From the NCBI GenBank assembly GCA_030063045.1, contig JAQSEB010000011.1, positions 806,001 through 870,000 of the forward strand: a DNA stretch of 64,000 nt. The letters are read 5' to 3'. A program made the translations under genes and the position numbers. The stretch comes from Pratylenchus scribneri (Eukaryota > Nematoda > Chromadorea > Rhabditida > Pratylenchidae). Of the stretch, positions 1 through 12,184 are shown piece after piece (the first letter of the stretch is position 1; each line of letters opens with the position of its first letter). The notes under the pieces are model-generated. The model worked only from the letters and a program-made list of their open reading frames with translations. It made no database searches and was not told the DNA's origin.

Positions 1-46
1 GGTAAAATATATTAAACAATGATTAATATTGATAAAATTCACATAG

Positions 47-3000
47 AATTATGAGATGGCAATTCGTTACATTTCAAACATAAAACATCGAAAACTTCAA
101 AACCGTTATGAACATGTGTTGAATACGGCCGAATTACGCTTTCAAATGCATAAACTTTATTTACAAAACCGACAAGAAGAAGAGGTTTGTTTTAATTTTG
201 TTCAAATCTAATTCACTTTCGTTTTAGGCTCTTCATTGTCTTGAATCTATTCCTCGCGCCGAACTCACTCCAAAAGTTCTTCTTGCAATGGCACATCTCT
301 GCCATCAATTGGCAAAAACATCAACACAACAATCCCAAACCAGTCGAGCACTTTTCAACAAACGAGCCGAAGTTCCGAATATTAGAATTGTCAATTATTA
401 CAAGTTCATTTTTTTTATTCTAAACATTTTTTGTAATATTCTCACTTTTAGAGCCATAGTCAAAGATGTACCGGAAGCAATTTATTGTCAAAGTTATTTA
501 ATTTCGGTTGGTGCAATCAAAGCAAATCAAAAGATTCTGCATGGCGATCAGCAACAACACAAGGAAAATGAGAATTTATTTATGACATCTGAAATGCGTC
601 TTTGGAATGAGGTCAAACAATTACAGGCTCAAAAATGTTATTTGGAAGCAGCAAAATTGCTCGACAATCCGCCAAATGGAAGTAAACTTAGGTTTGTCGC
701 ATTTAAAATTAAATATTTGGGCATCGCAGAGGGCAATAAAACTTAATTTTTGGTAGGAATAAACTTTCCATTTAAATTAAGATTTTTATTGGAACAAGCT
801 CGTTTTTACCGGATGAATGGAGATCATCAAAAAGCATTGGCCTGTTACCAACAAGCACATTTACTCGATTCAACAAATGCCGAGGGGATGGATGCATTTG
901 CTGCTCTCCTTGGAATGGTAATCACACATTGATGGATTAGTGATTAACCTTAAATGCATTAAAAAGCACAACAATTCCCAACAAATTCAACGTGAATTGG
1001 ATTCACTGGCAGGAAAAATGCTCAATTCAAATCCCCGTCGACCCGAATCATTTGTATTTTTTAAATAATAATTATTTTAATTAACCAACATTTTAAGGTC
1101 ATTTATGGTTGGGCACAAAGGCAAAGTCATCGGGCAAACGAAGCAAAGCTATTCGCACAGAGGGGAGAACAACTTGCTACGGTTTTCTTTTGCTTAATTC
1201 AAAATTAAATAATATTAAATTATAGAGAAGAGGACAGCAACGAAGTGAATGTTGTTTGCTAAAAGCCCAACTTTTGTTCGATACAAGAAGGCATAAGGTA
1301 TAATTGAATGATTCACTGTATAATTTTTTATATTTAAGGAAATGGAAACTGTGTTGGCCGATGCACTGCACAATGATTCCACAAATACGGCCATTTATTC
1401 TCTTTACATTCAAATGTTCATTGCACAAGTATTTTTAAGTTAGTATGTTAATTAAAATTCATTTTTAATTTTAGAAACGTTATGCGGAAGCCCAAAGAAT
1501 GGCAAAAACATCAATGAAATTTGTGGGCGAACAAAACCACCAAATTCGATTTTTGCTGGCCCAAGCATTGGCCGATGATCCAACTGACGGCGGAATAGTT
1601 TGTTAAAATATATGAATAAATAATTAATGATTAATCCAAAAAATTCAGTCCGGGGCGGAAAATGCCGTAAATATTTTGGAAAGAATGGTCCAAGGAGGCC
1701 ATCTCACTTTGGATTCTCTTCTGCTCCTCTCTCGTCTTTATGATCGACAACAAAAATACGAAAAAGCAATTGCACTTCTTAATCGATTCAAAGAGGTTTT
1801 TATCCAATTTAAATTAATATTTTAAATGAATTTTTAGAGTTATGGCGATCCACGAATTCATCGAGAATTGGGTGATCTTCTATCAAAAACCAATCGACCT
1901 GGAGAAGCAATGGGCGAATATGGGCAGGCAATGGGCAGTTTAGACGGATCGGACACATCAGCAAAAGTAAATATAATTATAAATAATTAAAATATTTAAA
2001 ATGGCATTTGTTCCATTTCGTGGTCTAAATAAAAATGACCGTGATTAATTAAAATGCCAAAATTAAATTTATTTTGTTTCCTGTTTGAATTGTTGCTCGA
2101 AAAGGTGCCAATTGCCCGAAATGATAAGGCAATTCTTTCCAACAAAAACTTGGGAGGATTTATGGTGTTTTGAGCAACACACATACTTGAAAAATTGAAA
2201 ATAATTTCAAAAATTAAATTAAAAATTTTAGATAATCAATTTAATGGGTGGATTTACAACCCCACAATGTGCCGTGAACGCTGCTTTTGAGAATAGTGGC
2301 GGCGGAATTGCCGGAGGAAGCAGCGGTGCTGGTCCAGCCGATTCCAGAGGAATTCGAATAATGCCTCCACCGGTGACCCGAGTGACCAGGCGAACGGCCA
2401 TAAATCAACATGAACAGCTTCGACGACTTCGAGGTCAAAATACTGACTTAAAATGTTCTCATCAGTTTCACAAATCAAGGAATGGGAACATTATCGGCTA
2501 CTGGATCGATGGGAGGAAGCAGCGGTGGTGGCAATCGAATTGGAACACAAACTCGCCGATTGACGATGAACAGTCGCGGCGCAGGTCCAAGCAGCAGCAA
2601 TAGCAGTGGCAGTGGACGGAGTGAAATGTTGGTGGCCAGTGGACTTTCGCCGGTACTTGCCCCACTTCATTTTGACGATGATCAACAACATGAAGGGGAT
2701 GGAACCTCGGCGGAAGTGGTGGATGAAACCAGCGATGAGGTTGACAAATTATTTTTTTTTATTAATATTTTGATTTAATCATAGGGATCTGATTCATCGC
2801 AATTGAGTTTGAACGATGAAGATGGCACACGCCAACAACATTCCTCCTCATCAACTCCTTTGGAACAATCTCGTGCCATCGATAATAGCAGCCAAGGAAA
2901 TGGGACAGACCTTCGGGACATGGTCAGAGGCATTCAACGCTATTTGGCGGCAAATCGTTCACCCAGTAATGCAGCCTCAACAACCTCAGCCGCAACAACT

Positions 3001-3357
3001 TCAGCCATCCGAAACAGAGCAGCACAAAGACAGCATCACCAACAACATCGTCAATCGGCGGCTGGCAGCAGCAGAACGGGAACAATAACATCGACGACCA
3101 CTGTTCAACAAAGATTGGCCACAATGTCCAGTTTCGATGATGGTAAGTCATGACTGGAATCAATTTTCATTCATTTATTTCTGTTTATTTTTAAAGATGT
3201 CGATTTTGTTCCATTAATTGCCGATGAGCCACTGATGGAGAGGGATGTCCTAATGATGCGAACTGAGGATGAAGGTGGCAGCCGTATGAGCATTGATAAT
3301 TCTGGTGGTGGCGATCTTCTCATTTTATCCGAAGATGATGAGGAAATGAACAATTAA
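47..3357 (+). CDS. Anaphase-promoting complex subunit 7 (APC7), 5' truncated by window
   Basis: This is a TPR scaffold subunit of the anaphase-promoting complex/cyclosome, the E3 ligase that drives mitotic exit. The exon starting at 47 follows a clean acceptor (acatag) and reads NYEMAIRYIS in frame, matching an internal part of animal APC7, so earlier exons lie left of the window. About a dozen exons up to 1966 encode TPR-like helices. The best matches to human APC7 are ELRFQMHKLYLQNRQEEEAL, the region around FYRMNGDHQKALACYQQA (from 782), and EKAIALLNRFKESYGDPRIH (1740-1865). After a 264-bp intron, exons from 2232 encode roughly 300 residues rich in Gly, Ser, Asn and Gln, ending in an acidic LILSEDDEEMNN and TAA at 3355. 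Vertebrate APC7 also ends acidic, but with a much shorter tail. Identity of the TPR part is seen in the translation. The tail is assigned to the same gene because phase and strand are continuous. Confidence 0.85.
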
Positions 3358-3713
3358 ATCAAATATTCTTTCATGGGGGCTTGAATTGGGAGCATTTGCA
3401 TATTTTCTTTTTAAACTAACCCGTAATCATCTAAGCGAATTATTCTTTTTTCCATTTCCTATGTAATTATTTTCAATTCAACATTTATTCTTTTCCCCAA
3501 AATTCATTTGATTTTTTCTAATTTTGTTCTTTGGTATTTTTAAAAAAATATTTGAATTGTTTAAAATCATTCATTCATTCAAAATTGTTTGGATGGTTAA
3601 TTTGATAAATAAAGATGGCGTATAAATGGGGAGGAATTTATTTATGTGAAAATTTACATTGAAAAAGGAAAAATTGCTGATTTTGATTGTGTAAAGAATG
3701 TTTTTTAAGGAAA
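3358..3713. other. Intergenic, AT-rich
   Basis: This is the 3' flank of APC7. It is AT-rich, with a possible polyadenylation signal (aataaa near 3607) and no coding signal that I can support. Confidence 0.5.
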
Positions 3714-5010
3714 AACATGTTGTGGATTGTAAAACATTTTTTAAACGAAAACATTTTGTGGATTTGTAAAACATTTTGTGGATTTGTAAAACATTTTGTG
3801 GTTGTAAAACATTTTGTGGATTTGTAAAACATTTTGTGGATTTGTAAAACATTTTGCGGTTGTAAAACATTTTTGGATTGTAAAACATTTTGTGGATTTG
3901 TAAAACATTTTGTGGTTGTAAAGCATTTTGTGAAACGAAAAACATTTTGTGGTTGTAAAACATTTTTGGATTGTAAAACATTTTGTGGTTGTAAAACATT
4001 TTTGGATTGTAAAACATTTTTGGATTGTAAAACATTTTGTGGATTGTAAAACATTTTGTGGATTGTAAAACATTTTGTGGTTGTAAAACATTTTTGGATT
4101 GTAAAACATTTTGTGGTTGTAAAACATTTTTGGATTGTAAAAACATTTTGTGGATTGTAAAACATTTTGTGGTTGTAAAACATTTTTGGATTGTAAAGCA
4201 TATGGATTGTAAAACATTTTGTGGATTGTAAAACATTTGTGGATTGTAAAACATTTTGTGGTTGTAAAACATTTTTGGATTGTAAAACATTTGTGGTTGT
4301 AAAGCATTTTTGGATTGTAAAACATTTTGTGGATTGTAAAACATTTTTGGATTGTAAAACATTTTGTGGATTGTAAAACATTTTTGGATTGTAAAACATT
4401 TTGTGGATTTGTAAAACATTTTGTGGATTGTAAAACATTTTTGGATTGTAAAACATTTGTGGTTGTAAAGCATTTTTGGATTGTAAAACATTTTGTGGAT
4501 TGTAAAACATTTTGTGGATTGTAAAACATTTTTGGATTGTAAAACATTTGTGGTTGTAAAGCATTTTTGGATTGTAAACATTTTGTGGATTGTAAAACAT
4601 TTTTGGATTGTAAAACATTTGTGGTTGTAAAGCATTTTTGGATTGTAAAACATTTTGTGGATTGTAAAACATTTTTGGATTGTAAAACATTTGTGGTTGT
4701 AAAGCATTTTTGGATTGTAAAACATTTTGTGGATTGTAAAACATTTTTGGATTGTAAAACATTTGTGGTTGTAAAGCATTTTTGGATTGTAAACATTTTG
4801 TGGATTGTAAAACATTTTTGGATTGTAAAACATTTGTGGTTGTAAAGCATTTTTGGATTGTAAAACATTTTGTGGATTGTAAAACATTTTTGGATTGTAA
4901 AACATTTTGTGGATTGTAAAACATTTTGTAGATTGTAAAACATTTAGTGGATTGTAAAACATTTTGTGGATTGTAAAACATTTAGTGGATTGTAAAACAT
5001 TTGTGGATTG
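3714..5010. repeat. Minisatellite 1, 18-20 bp units around an ATTGTAAAACATT core
   Basis: About 70 tandem units alternate between ATTGTAAAACATTTTGTGG (19 bp), ATTGTAAAACATTTTTGG (18 bp) and minor variants such as GGATTTG and GGTTGTAAAGC. Higher-order grouping is visible from 4430 to 4860, where blocks of three or four unit types recur. On the minus strand the core is AATGTTTTACAAT, the same core as the arrays at 30983-32060 and 40892-41736. The array lies between two convergent genes. Long ORFs run through it on both strands but consist only of the repeat. Confidence 0.97.
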
Positions 5011-5501
5011 TTGGAAATTTTATTGAATAAATTTTATTTTTCATCTACAATCCCCTCCTGTATTTGAAGACCCTACCTGTAGCCCTCTCTAGATGGTCTT
5101 CCAGAGCCCCAGGGATGTTAAATATTAGTAGAGGATTACGGTATCTTGAATTCAGAACATTTTAGGGAATGAACTTTTTAGACTTTTTCAAGTTAAAATA
5201 AGAAATAATGAAATTTGAATAAACCAACAAATATTTGATCCTCTCATTCATGTGAAAAACGAACTAATGAAATGACAATAAATAATCAATGTGTTTTTCT
5301 CAAAAATTTCATTTCGCTACCTTTGCCTAATCAAATAATCCGTTTGATTCAAGAAAACACAAAGAAAAATATATTTCTGTGAACATTTACTCGAAATAGA
5401 AGCATAAAAGGTACAATTTCTTTCATTAAATCAAAGAATATGCAAAAATATCAAATAATGAGGTGGAAAATTGTGCATTTTAATTTTAAGATATGGGAAA
5501 T
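5011..5501. other. Intergenic, nothing recognised
   Basis: AT-rich spacer between minisatellite 1 and the 3' end of the minus-strand gene. No gene, RNA or repeat is supported. Confidence 0.5.
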
Positions 5502-8500
5502 TCAGACAAAATAAATGGCCATAAGTAAAAATCCAATGAATCCAAGCGCAACCAATGAGATGACCAGCCAAAGAATTAAGGCCGAACCTCCACAACAAAA
5601 TTCGCAACACGCGCCCCCGAATGTTTCATCCCCGAATTCGGCCATCATCATTTTACGTTGTTTCTTCTCCAAACGCTCCGATTCCTTTAAATATGACAAT
5701 TGAAAATTTAATTTGAATAGTGATTTGACCTTTAATGCATATTTAAATGCCTTATAGTCCAACGGTGTCGTTCCCGGATGGGGCAAAGTTGCTGCAGTGT
5801 AATAGAAGGGAGGGGGCGGGGGTGGTGGCCCCGGGATTGGTTGATACCAAATTGGAGTGGATAACTGCCAATTTTGGGAATTATTATCCAAATAATGTTC
5901 ACTCTTTATTCCACCTGTCCCACATCCATTGGAAGGATCATTGAATGTCGTTGGCTGGCCATGGCTTCCTGCTGTTGGTGGCCAATTTGGCCACCACCTT
6001 CATAAAGGACCAATTGGCCACCGCCGCCATTTAGGCCACCTCCGGCCAAACTCAAATTACTGCAACTTCCGCAACGCATTGGCATTGAATTGTGCTGCTG
6101 GGCAGCAGGTGTTCCTCCAATGCTGCCGTTTGGATAGCTGGACATTTGTTGATGATGGGAATGGGTGGCAGCAAATGAACGAGATCTTATTTGGGAGGGA
6201 GGATGAATTAATTTTGAAAAAATTGAAATATTTAACAAAAAATACAAGCATCCTACTTATTCATTCTTGATAATTGTGTGAAGGGAAATAGAAGGGGTAT
6301 GATTTTGATGGGATGACCCAATTTAATTTAATCGGGCATCCTCCCGTCTATTCATTCCAATTTCCAATTCCAATTTCAACCCATCTCGAGTATCCATTCA
6401 CCCCAACATGCTTCATCATTTTGTTACAAAATTTAGGGCATCATTTCATTTCTTATCCACCCCAATGAATTGATCATTCAAAAAGGAAATTGACTAAACC
6501 AAATTGGTCATATCCAAAACCAAATTCGGGACGGAAATTCGCGAATCCAAATGATTGATTGCGCAAAAAAATAAAAGAAAAATTTGTGATTGATGGCTTT
6601 CAATGCGCTTTATCCATCCTATCATAATCATCACATTTCAATTCCCCCGGGTTATTTTATTTTATTGAATTCACCTCCTAGCCTGGAGTGATTGGGCATC
6701 GAATTGACTGCCCCCACCGAAATTGAGGGGAGGCCCAGCCGCCCTTCGACGTTGATGATGTCCTCCATCTGCAGAAGGCGGCGAATCCATTGGCATTTGT
6801 TGTTGACTATGGCGGAATGCCGCGTTTTGTTGGTGCAATTTTTTGTTGGCGTCACACTTATTCCGCTGAATTCAAAATTTTGAATTGAATATTTAATTTT
6901 AATGAAATTTTTGGATTTTATTTTTGGCACACCGTGGAAAAGGTAACCGAAGGTTCGCGGGATACGCTGGTGCCCCCATTATTTTGGTCTTCATTTCCAT
7001 CCAACATTTTGGATTGTCGCCGATTCAGAATCGGCGTTTGCTGCTGGCCATCAACAATTTGATCGGCTCCAGCTGTTTTTGGAATGATTGGTCGTCCATT
7101 TGGCTGCCGATTTTCCGAAGATTGTTGTTCTTCTGGGACAGCCGGTTTTTCCGTCAATTTTTCCCCAACCATTTGTGAGGATTGTCCAACCGCGGGGGAA
7201 AACATTTATTCCTCAAAATGGCAGTAATCAAACAAAATGGATGGAATCCATTTTAGTCAAATTCTTTGGAAGAGGAATATTCACATATGAAAATTGTGGG
7301 TAGGGAATTGTAATTGGTGAAATGCGATAGAAGGATTGGATTGAGAGAATTGGCGCCTCAAAATATTTGGCGGGTTTTGGGACTGGCTGGCAACAGGGGT
7401 TGGCGAGATCGGCAGAGAATTGAGTGGATGGATGGGATGGATGATTAATTGGCGCAGCAGAAACAAACGAAATTTGGGGATGAACTGGATGGGGGGAGGA
7501 ATTTGGCGGAATTGGAACCATTGGGGTTTGAATGAATTGAAGGGAATATGATGTCGTAAATTTGACGAAAATAAAAAGGAAATGAGGAGGTAAACCGGAA
7601 GAAAAGCCAAAATAAAAATTAAGTTAATCCAGCTAATAAGGATGGATTTGAAGAAGATGGTTGAAAGTAGGGTTGCGCTCCCGAGGGTCGGGGGCGAGTT
7701 GGACGGGGGCGGGGGTGATCGGGGGTGGCACCTTCGGGGGCGGGGACGGGGGTGACCTTGACGGGGACCCCCGCGGGGATCCCCGCGGGGGTACGGGGTT
7801 GACCAAAATTTTTTAAAAAGTCTTATTTTTCAAAAAAAAAAAAATTTCTGAAGAAAAATTTATTAAAATTTTAATAAATTATAAGCGCAAATAAATTTTA
7901 ATTCATAATTCATTCAATCTCCTCTTCGATTTCTTCCTGTTCTGGATCATTTGAATTTGTTGGTGCCAGTTACACACGGTTGGGATCATTATCATTAGCG
8001 TCTCGATCACAAGCGTCTCAGTGATTTTGAATTTGAAGAGCCTTAGCTCATGAGTCATCAGCCAATTTACTAATTTAAATTAAATGATATAGTGCATTTA
8101 ATAGCCCTAAGTATCGGCTATCCAATGATATATTGAACTTACAAACTGTAATGGTTTTGCCAAAATGGCCCTAGATGCCTAGATACACAAACAATTTTTC
8201 TAAATTTTTGGCCCCATCTTGGCCAAAGTTTTGAAGTTTTGGATGATCATTATACCATTGGACAGCCAAGATTTGGGACTATTAAATATATTTTAGGTCA
8301 TTTAAATTGGTTAATTGGCTGATGAGCTAATAAGGCTCGTCAAAATCGATGAGATTGGTGGCGAGATGCTAATGTCCCTCGCTGGTTTTTTGTTTTTTCA
8401 CCTTACACATCATCCAAATTTGCTTTAACAAATAAAATTTGACGGACATTTTTTGCCGGAAAGTCTTATATAAATCTTCAATATGGCATGATATGATTAT

Positions 8501-10057
8501 AAGGATGTCAGATTCTTGATTAGCACCCTAATTTAACCATAGAAAGTGATTTTGTGGGGTCTATTATCCATAACAGAAGATTATCAAGAGCCGCGCAGCG
8601 AAAAAATTAACCAAAAATGGCCGCGCAGCGAAAAATTCTTAATGAAAATTTAAAAATCCTACAAAATTCTGCTAAAAATTTCCTTTCATATTGCATTTTC
8701 CTTGAAAAATCCAATAATATGGGGTGTATGTTCACCCCCGTACCCCCGCGGGGGTGGAGGTTCGGGGGGCGGGAGTGATCGGGGGTGGACCTTCGGGGGT
8801 GGGACGGGGGTGAGACTCAAACCCCCGCGGGGGCCCCCGTCGGGGGTGACCCCCGCGGGGACGGGGGCGCAACCCTAGTTGAAAGATGATAAGTTTTTGC
8901 AATTTTGGAAGGATTAAAATCGTAAAATGAGATCAAAAAAGGGAGATAAGAAAGGAAAGGAAATAAATGGGAATTCAGAAGCTAAAAAAGTTGGTTGATG
9001 TTTGCTTTTGGACAAATCAAACAATGAAAATGAAGGTCATCCAAATATTGGGAAATGGGTTTTTACAGAGAAAATGTTCAAAAATGGACAGTAGAATGAT
9101 TTGGCATAAAATGGTTTAATTGAATGGAGGAGGAAATAATGTGGGAGGAGGGCACAAAATGAATCCAAAATTGAGTTCAACCCAAAAATGAATGTGAGTG
9201 GATAAGATCTTTTCTTCCCCAAAAATGCCCAAAAAAGGTGAAAGGTCATTTTGAGGGAGAGTGCCCTTTCATGTTGCTCTTTTCTTTTACCGAAGGGTCA
9301 AGGACTCTTCAAATATTCACCTTTTTGCTTTCATTTTATTCCTTTTTTTGCTTAATTTCCCCACCCCAACCTGAATCTGCTGTTGTGGTTGTGGTGGATT
9401 TAGTCGTGGCAAAATTTCTTCGGCCGGCACGGTAGTCCCAGTGGATTCTGAATCAAAATCGAGGGAAACGGTACGAGAAGAATGCGACCTTTGAATGAAT
9501 GGGAATGAGGGATTTATTCAAAAGTGTGGGAATTTAGAAACCCCAAAAGTAGTGGAAAATTCGATGAATTTTGCCGCCTTTGTTTTGTCCCTAAAAATGC
9601 GCAACCACGAGAAGCAGCAGAAGGCTGAAATTGAGCCAAAGGCGAGGCAAAAGAGGAGGGGGCCTCGTCCAAAGGCAATGAAGAAGAGGAATTGGGGGCA
9701 AATGGACGACGATTTGTTGGTTGGTGGAGGAGGAATGGGGGCTGAGGGGAATCGCCGAAGAAGAGAAAACGACGAAGCCCTGCCGGGGAGGGAAATTGGA
9801 TGATTTTATCGAAATTGGAAATTGGTTGGATTTGCTGGTTTTTTTGCTTGCCTTTATTCGGGGATTGTCGATTTGGAAGGGCGGTGGCATTGGCGGATGG
9901 AGGCGTAAAATAAATGCATCGGCCATTGGAAAATGGCATCGTGGTCGGCGCCTCCCGAACCAAATCGGCAATTGGGACTGTGGAATTGTTGTCGGAATTG
10001 GGTGAATTTGTGGAATTGGCCGAACTCGATGGATTGGCCAATTTGTCAATTTCTTTG
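5502..10057 (-). CDS. Long Ser/Pro/Gln-rich protein with C-terminal membrane anchor (multi-exon, extents approximate)
   Basis: I do not recognise this protein. The last three exons are the firmest. One ends in SMILPMDVGQ (to about 5920). The next reads LSTPIWYQPIPGPPPPPPPF through YKAFKYALK. The last runs ESERLEKKQRKMMMAEFGDE, a cysteine cluster (CCEFCC), then about 23 hydrophobic residues to the stop at 5502, as in a tail-anchored or type II membrane protein with possible palmitoylated cysteines. Upstream coding pieces are 6918-7205 (starts MFSPAVGQSS), about 6680-6868, 7280-7500 (contains PISPTPVASQSQNPPN), about 9371-9491 (contains SLDFDSESTGTTVPAEEILP) and 9610-10057 (contains NSPNSDNNSTVPIADLVREA). 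Their joining is inferred from shared strand, composition and plausible splice sites. The hAT element at 7668-8877 would sit in an intron. It may be two genes, and exons may continue to about 11670. Confidence 0.5.
7660..7667. repeat. Target-site duplication, left copy (GTTGAAAG)
   Basis: The 8-bp sequence GTTGAAAG directly precedes the TAGGGTTGCGC inverted repeat. An identical copy follows the right end at 8878-8885. Eight-bp duplications are the hallmark of hAT transposons. Confidence 0.9.
7668..8877. mobile_element. Non-autonomous hAT-type DNA transposon, 1.2 kb
   Basis: The ends are perfect 11-bp inverted repeats, TAGGGTTGCGC and GCGCAACCCTA, flanked by identical 8-bp duplications GTTGAAAG. 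This fits the hAT superfamily (8-bp duplication, termini beginning T/C-A-G-G-G). The subterminal 120-140 bp on each side are extremely GC-rich, with reiterated CGGGGG and self-complementary CCCCGCGGGG blocks. The roughly 930-bp interior is AT-rich. No transposase ORF is intact. On the minus strand near 7915-7970 a short acidic reading frame, LAPTNSNDPEQEEIEEEIE followed by a stop, resembles a transposase C-terminal tail (inference). The interior also contains a long imperfect palindrome. Confidence 0.9.
7990..8390. repeat. Long imperfect palindrome inside the hAT element
   Basis: The left arm (around 8038-8165, containing CATCAGCCAATT and CATTTAATAG) is repeated in inverted orientation at about 8225-8350 (CTATTAAATA, AATTGGCTGATG). 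The similarity extends outward to about 7995 and 8385. The centre is near 8190. It could be a nested foldback MITE or a hairpin formed during decay of the element. Confidence 0.75.
8878..8885. repeat. Target-site duplication, right copy (GTTGAAAG)
   Basis: Identical to the copy at 7660-7667, directly after the right terminal inverted repeat. Confidence 0.9.
8886..9370. other. Probable intron, no feature
   Basis: AT-rich stretch between the hAT element and the next minus-strand coding block. Nothing else is recognised. Confidence 0.4.
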
Positions 10058-11672
10058 GGAGGAGATCATCGACGACGGGATGGCATCTTAATGGAAATAT
10101 TCTGAAACAAATGCGCAAAATATTCAATGTAAGAGGCGAATTTATGGCCATTTATGCCAATCAATATATAAAATATATTTTCGCAGGTGGACGCGCACAT
10201 CGGACTTTGGTCCTTATTGTATATTAAATGGCCAATTGTTGGTCAGCGTCCCACCATTTCCCTGTGTGAGTTTGGGTGGAGCCCGCAGAGATAAAAAGTG
10301 GATGGGAAATGGGAATGGAGGAATGCAAATTTGAATGGAATGTGCCCTTTCCCTTCTATTGTGCCCCACATTTTGTGGCCTGCGCAGGTCATATTCCCTT
10401 TATTCATCAGAGTGGACGGATCGATGGATGGCCTATTGCCCCATTGGAATTGGATGGGTCAACGAATGCAAAAATATTCAAATTTCAATAGTATAATATA
10501 AATTCCATGAATTTAAATCATCAAAATTCAGAATATTCCCAGGGGCTATAGTAATAAATTGTAGCGGTTTTCTCCCTTCATTCAATATGAAGAATTAGCG
10601 GTCCAAACAAAAAGTTGGTTGTGAGGAGGAAATTGATGGATGAATGATCAAAAGAAGAATGGTCCATTCCGGGGACCGTGGACTGCTGGTCATCATCATC
10701 GGCTGCACAATCATCAGGCTGGACAAAAAGCGCATTGGCCCATTCATCAATTGGATTGTCCTTTTAGTGGCGGAATGGGAAGAAAACATTTTATGAGAAA
10801 TAATCCCTTGAAGGAGGTATTTGGCCAAAAACAAATCCAAAGATCAAATAAAAGTTGGAATTGGCTGATTTGGATTGGATGATTTGATCTCATTGTATTC
10901 ACAGTCCATTTTTTAATGTATCAATCTTTTTGGATTGATGGCCCATCCATCAATTGTTTATAATCGACAATGATGGATTGAAATTGGAACAAAGTTTTTG
11001 GGCATAAAATGTTGGTGATGGTTCAATCGAGGGAATATGAATGAATGGACATTATTTTGATGGAATATGCCCAATGAATGACCCTTTTTAAGGAGAATGA
11101 CCTTCGGGGGCGAATTGTGGGGCAGGGAAATGGACAATTCTGTGGGAAAGCCAAAAAATGTTGGCAGAAAAAGGAAGGAAAGATTCATTCATTCTCGCGA
11201 CAACCACAAAAGAAGAATTATGCTCATTTCCTCCTCCATTTCTTCGTGGAATTGAAAAGAAGCAGCAGTTGAAGGTGTGCGCATCGTCAAAATTGACGAT
11301 CCGCTCAATTGAACTCAGCGGCAGAAAATGTTGGAATTGGAATTGGGGAATTCAATGTAGGAAATGGATAATATCCTTCTTCTTCGAGAATAATACATGA
11401 TTCATTTTTTTAATGTAAAAAAGAATGGATTGGAGGTGCTTTCAATTGTGTCCCACATTTTTATCGCCTGCGATAAATTCTACATATTCATCTGTGAGCC
11501 CGCTGATGATCGGCAATGGCCTTTGGCCAGCATTTTGCTTTCGGCCATTTCCGTTTTATGGTTGGTCCTCCTTCTATGTCTCCGTATTCAATTGTTTTCG
11601 TTCTTCCTTCCAAATGGGCCTTGGCACTTTGCTTCCAAAAACTTGTCCATTCATTGAGATCCATCTTGCCCA
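10058..11672 (-). other. Possible further minus-strand exons, unresolved
   Basis: Two stretches look coding on the minus strand. One lies near 10610-10760 (contains DEWANALFVQPDDCAADDDD and VPGMDHSSFDHSS). The other lies at 11488-11673 (contains NEWTSFWKQSAKAHLEGRTK and IEYGDIEGGPTIKRKWPKAK). They could be 5' exons of the low-complexity membrane protein or of a separate gene. Competing plus-strand frames in the same place, such as 10276-10491, are also open, so I leave the structure undecided. Confidence 0.3.
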
Positions 11673-11721
11673 AATTCTAACATTTTCTTCACTTTTCCCA
11701 TCCTCCAACTTTTGATTGTTT

Positions 11722-12184
11722 AAAAATGTTTTACAATCCTCCTTCCTCCATTAAATGTACAAATGTTTTACAATTGCCAAATTAAATTTCGCCTAATATT
11801 TTTCCATCCATTTGACTCATAATTTATCAAACCAATTTGGTTCCAGTCGAATGCCATTTTTGCAAAATTCGCCAATTATTCCCCTATTTTTTCCCATTTT
11901 CTTAGTCATCTTTTTCCAAATATTGCCAAAAATCCAAAAATGGCGAATCTATTGACAATGTTGACGTTTATTGAAAGAAAAGGGGAGCGGGATTGCGTAC
12001 AATTTGCGAGAAAAACCAAAAAACCCGTTCATTTATTTATTTTGGTCAATGTTCGTCGATCTGTTGGAAGGCAAGCAAAATGAGGAATGATTTAGGGCAC
12101 CAATAAAAATGAAGTATATTTCCCCTATTCGGCCTTCATTTTCCTTTGGAAATTGAAATCAACTAACTCACTTTGCGCACGAAA
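11722..12184. other. Intergenic with two isolated copies of the minisatellite core
   Basis: AAAATGTTTTACAATCC at 11723-11740 and AAATGTTTTACAATTGCC near 11760-11778 are single copies of the core that builds the three large minisatellites, separated by about 35 bp. The rest is AT-rich and serves as the upstream flank of the secreted-protein cluster. Confidence 0.7.

Noticed and set aside
3571..4981. ORFs of 400-463 codons through minisatellite 1
   Set aside because: They consist only of the repeat translated in three frames (CFTIQKCFTIHKM and so on), with no independent coding signal.
3714..5010. CRISPR-like repeat array
   Set aside because: Units are contiguous with no unique spacers, and the surrounding genes are eukaryotic and intron-rich.
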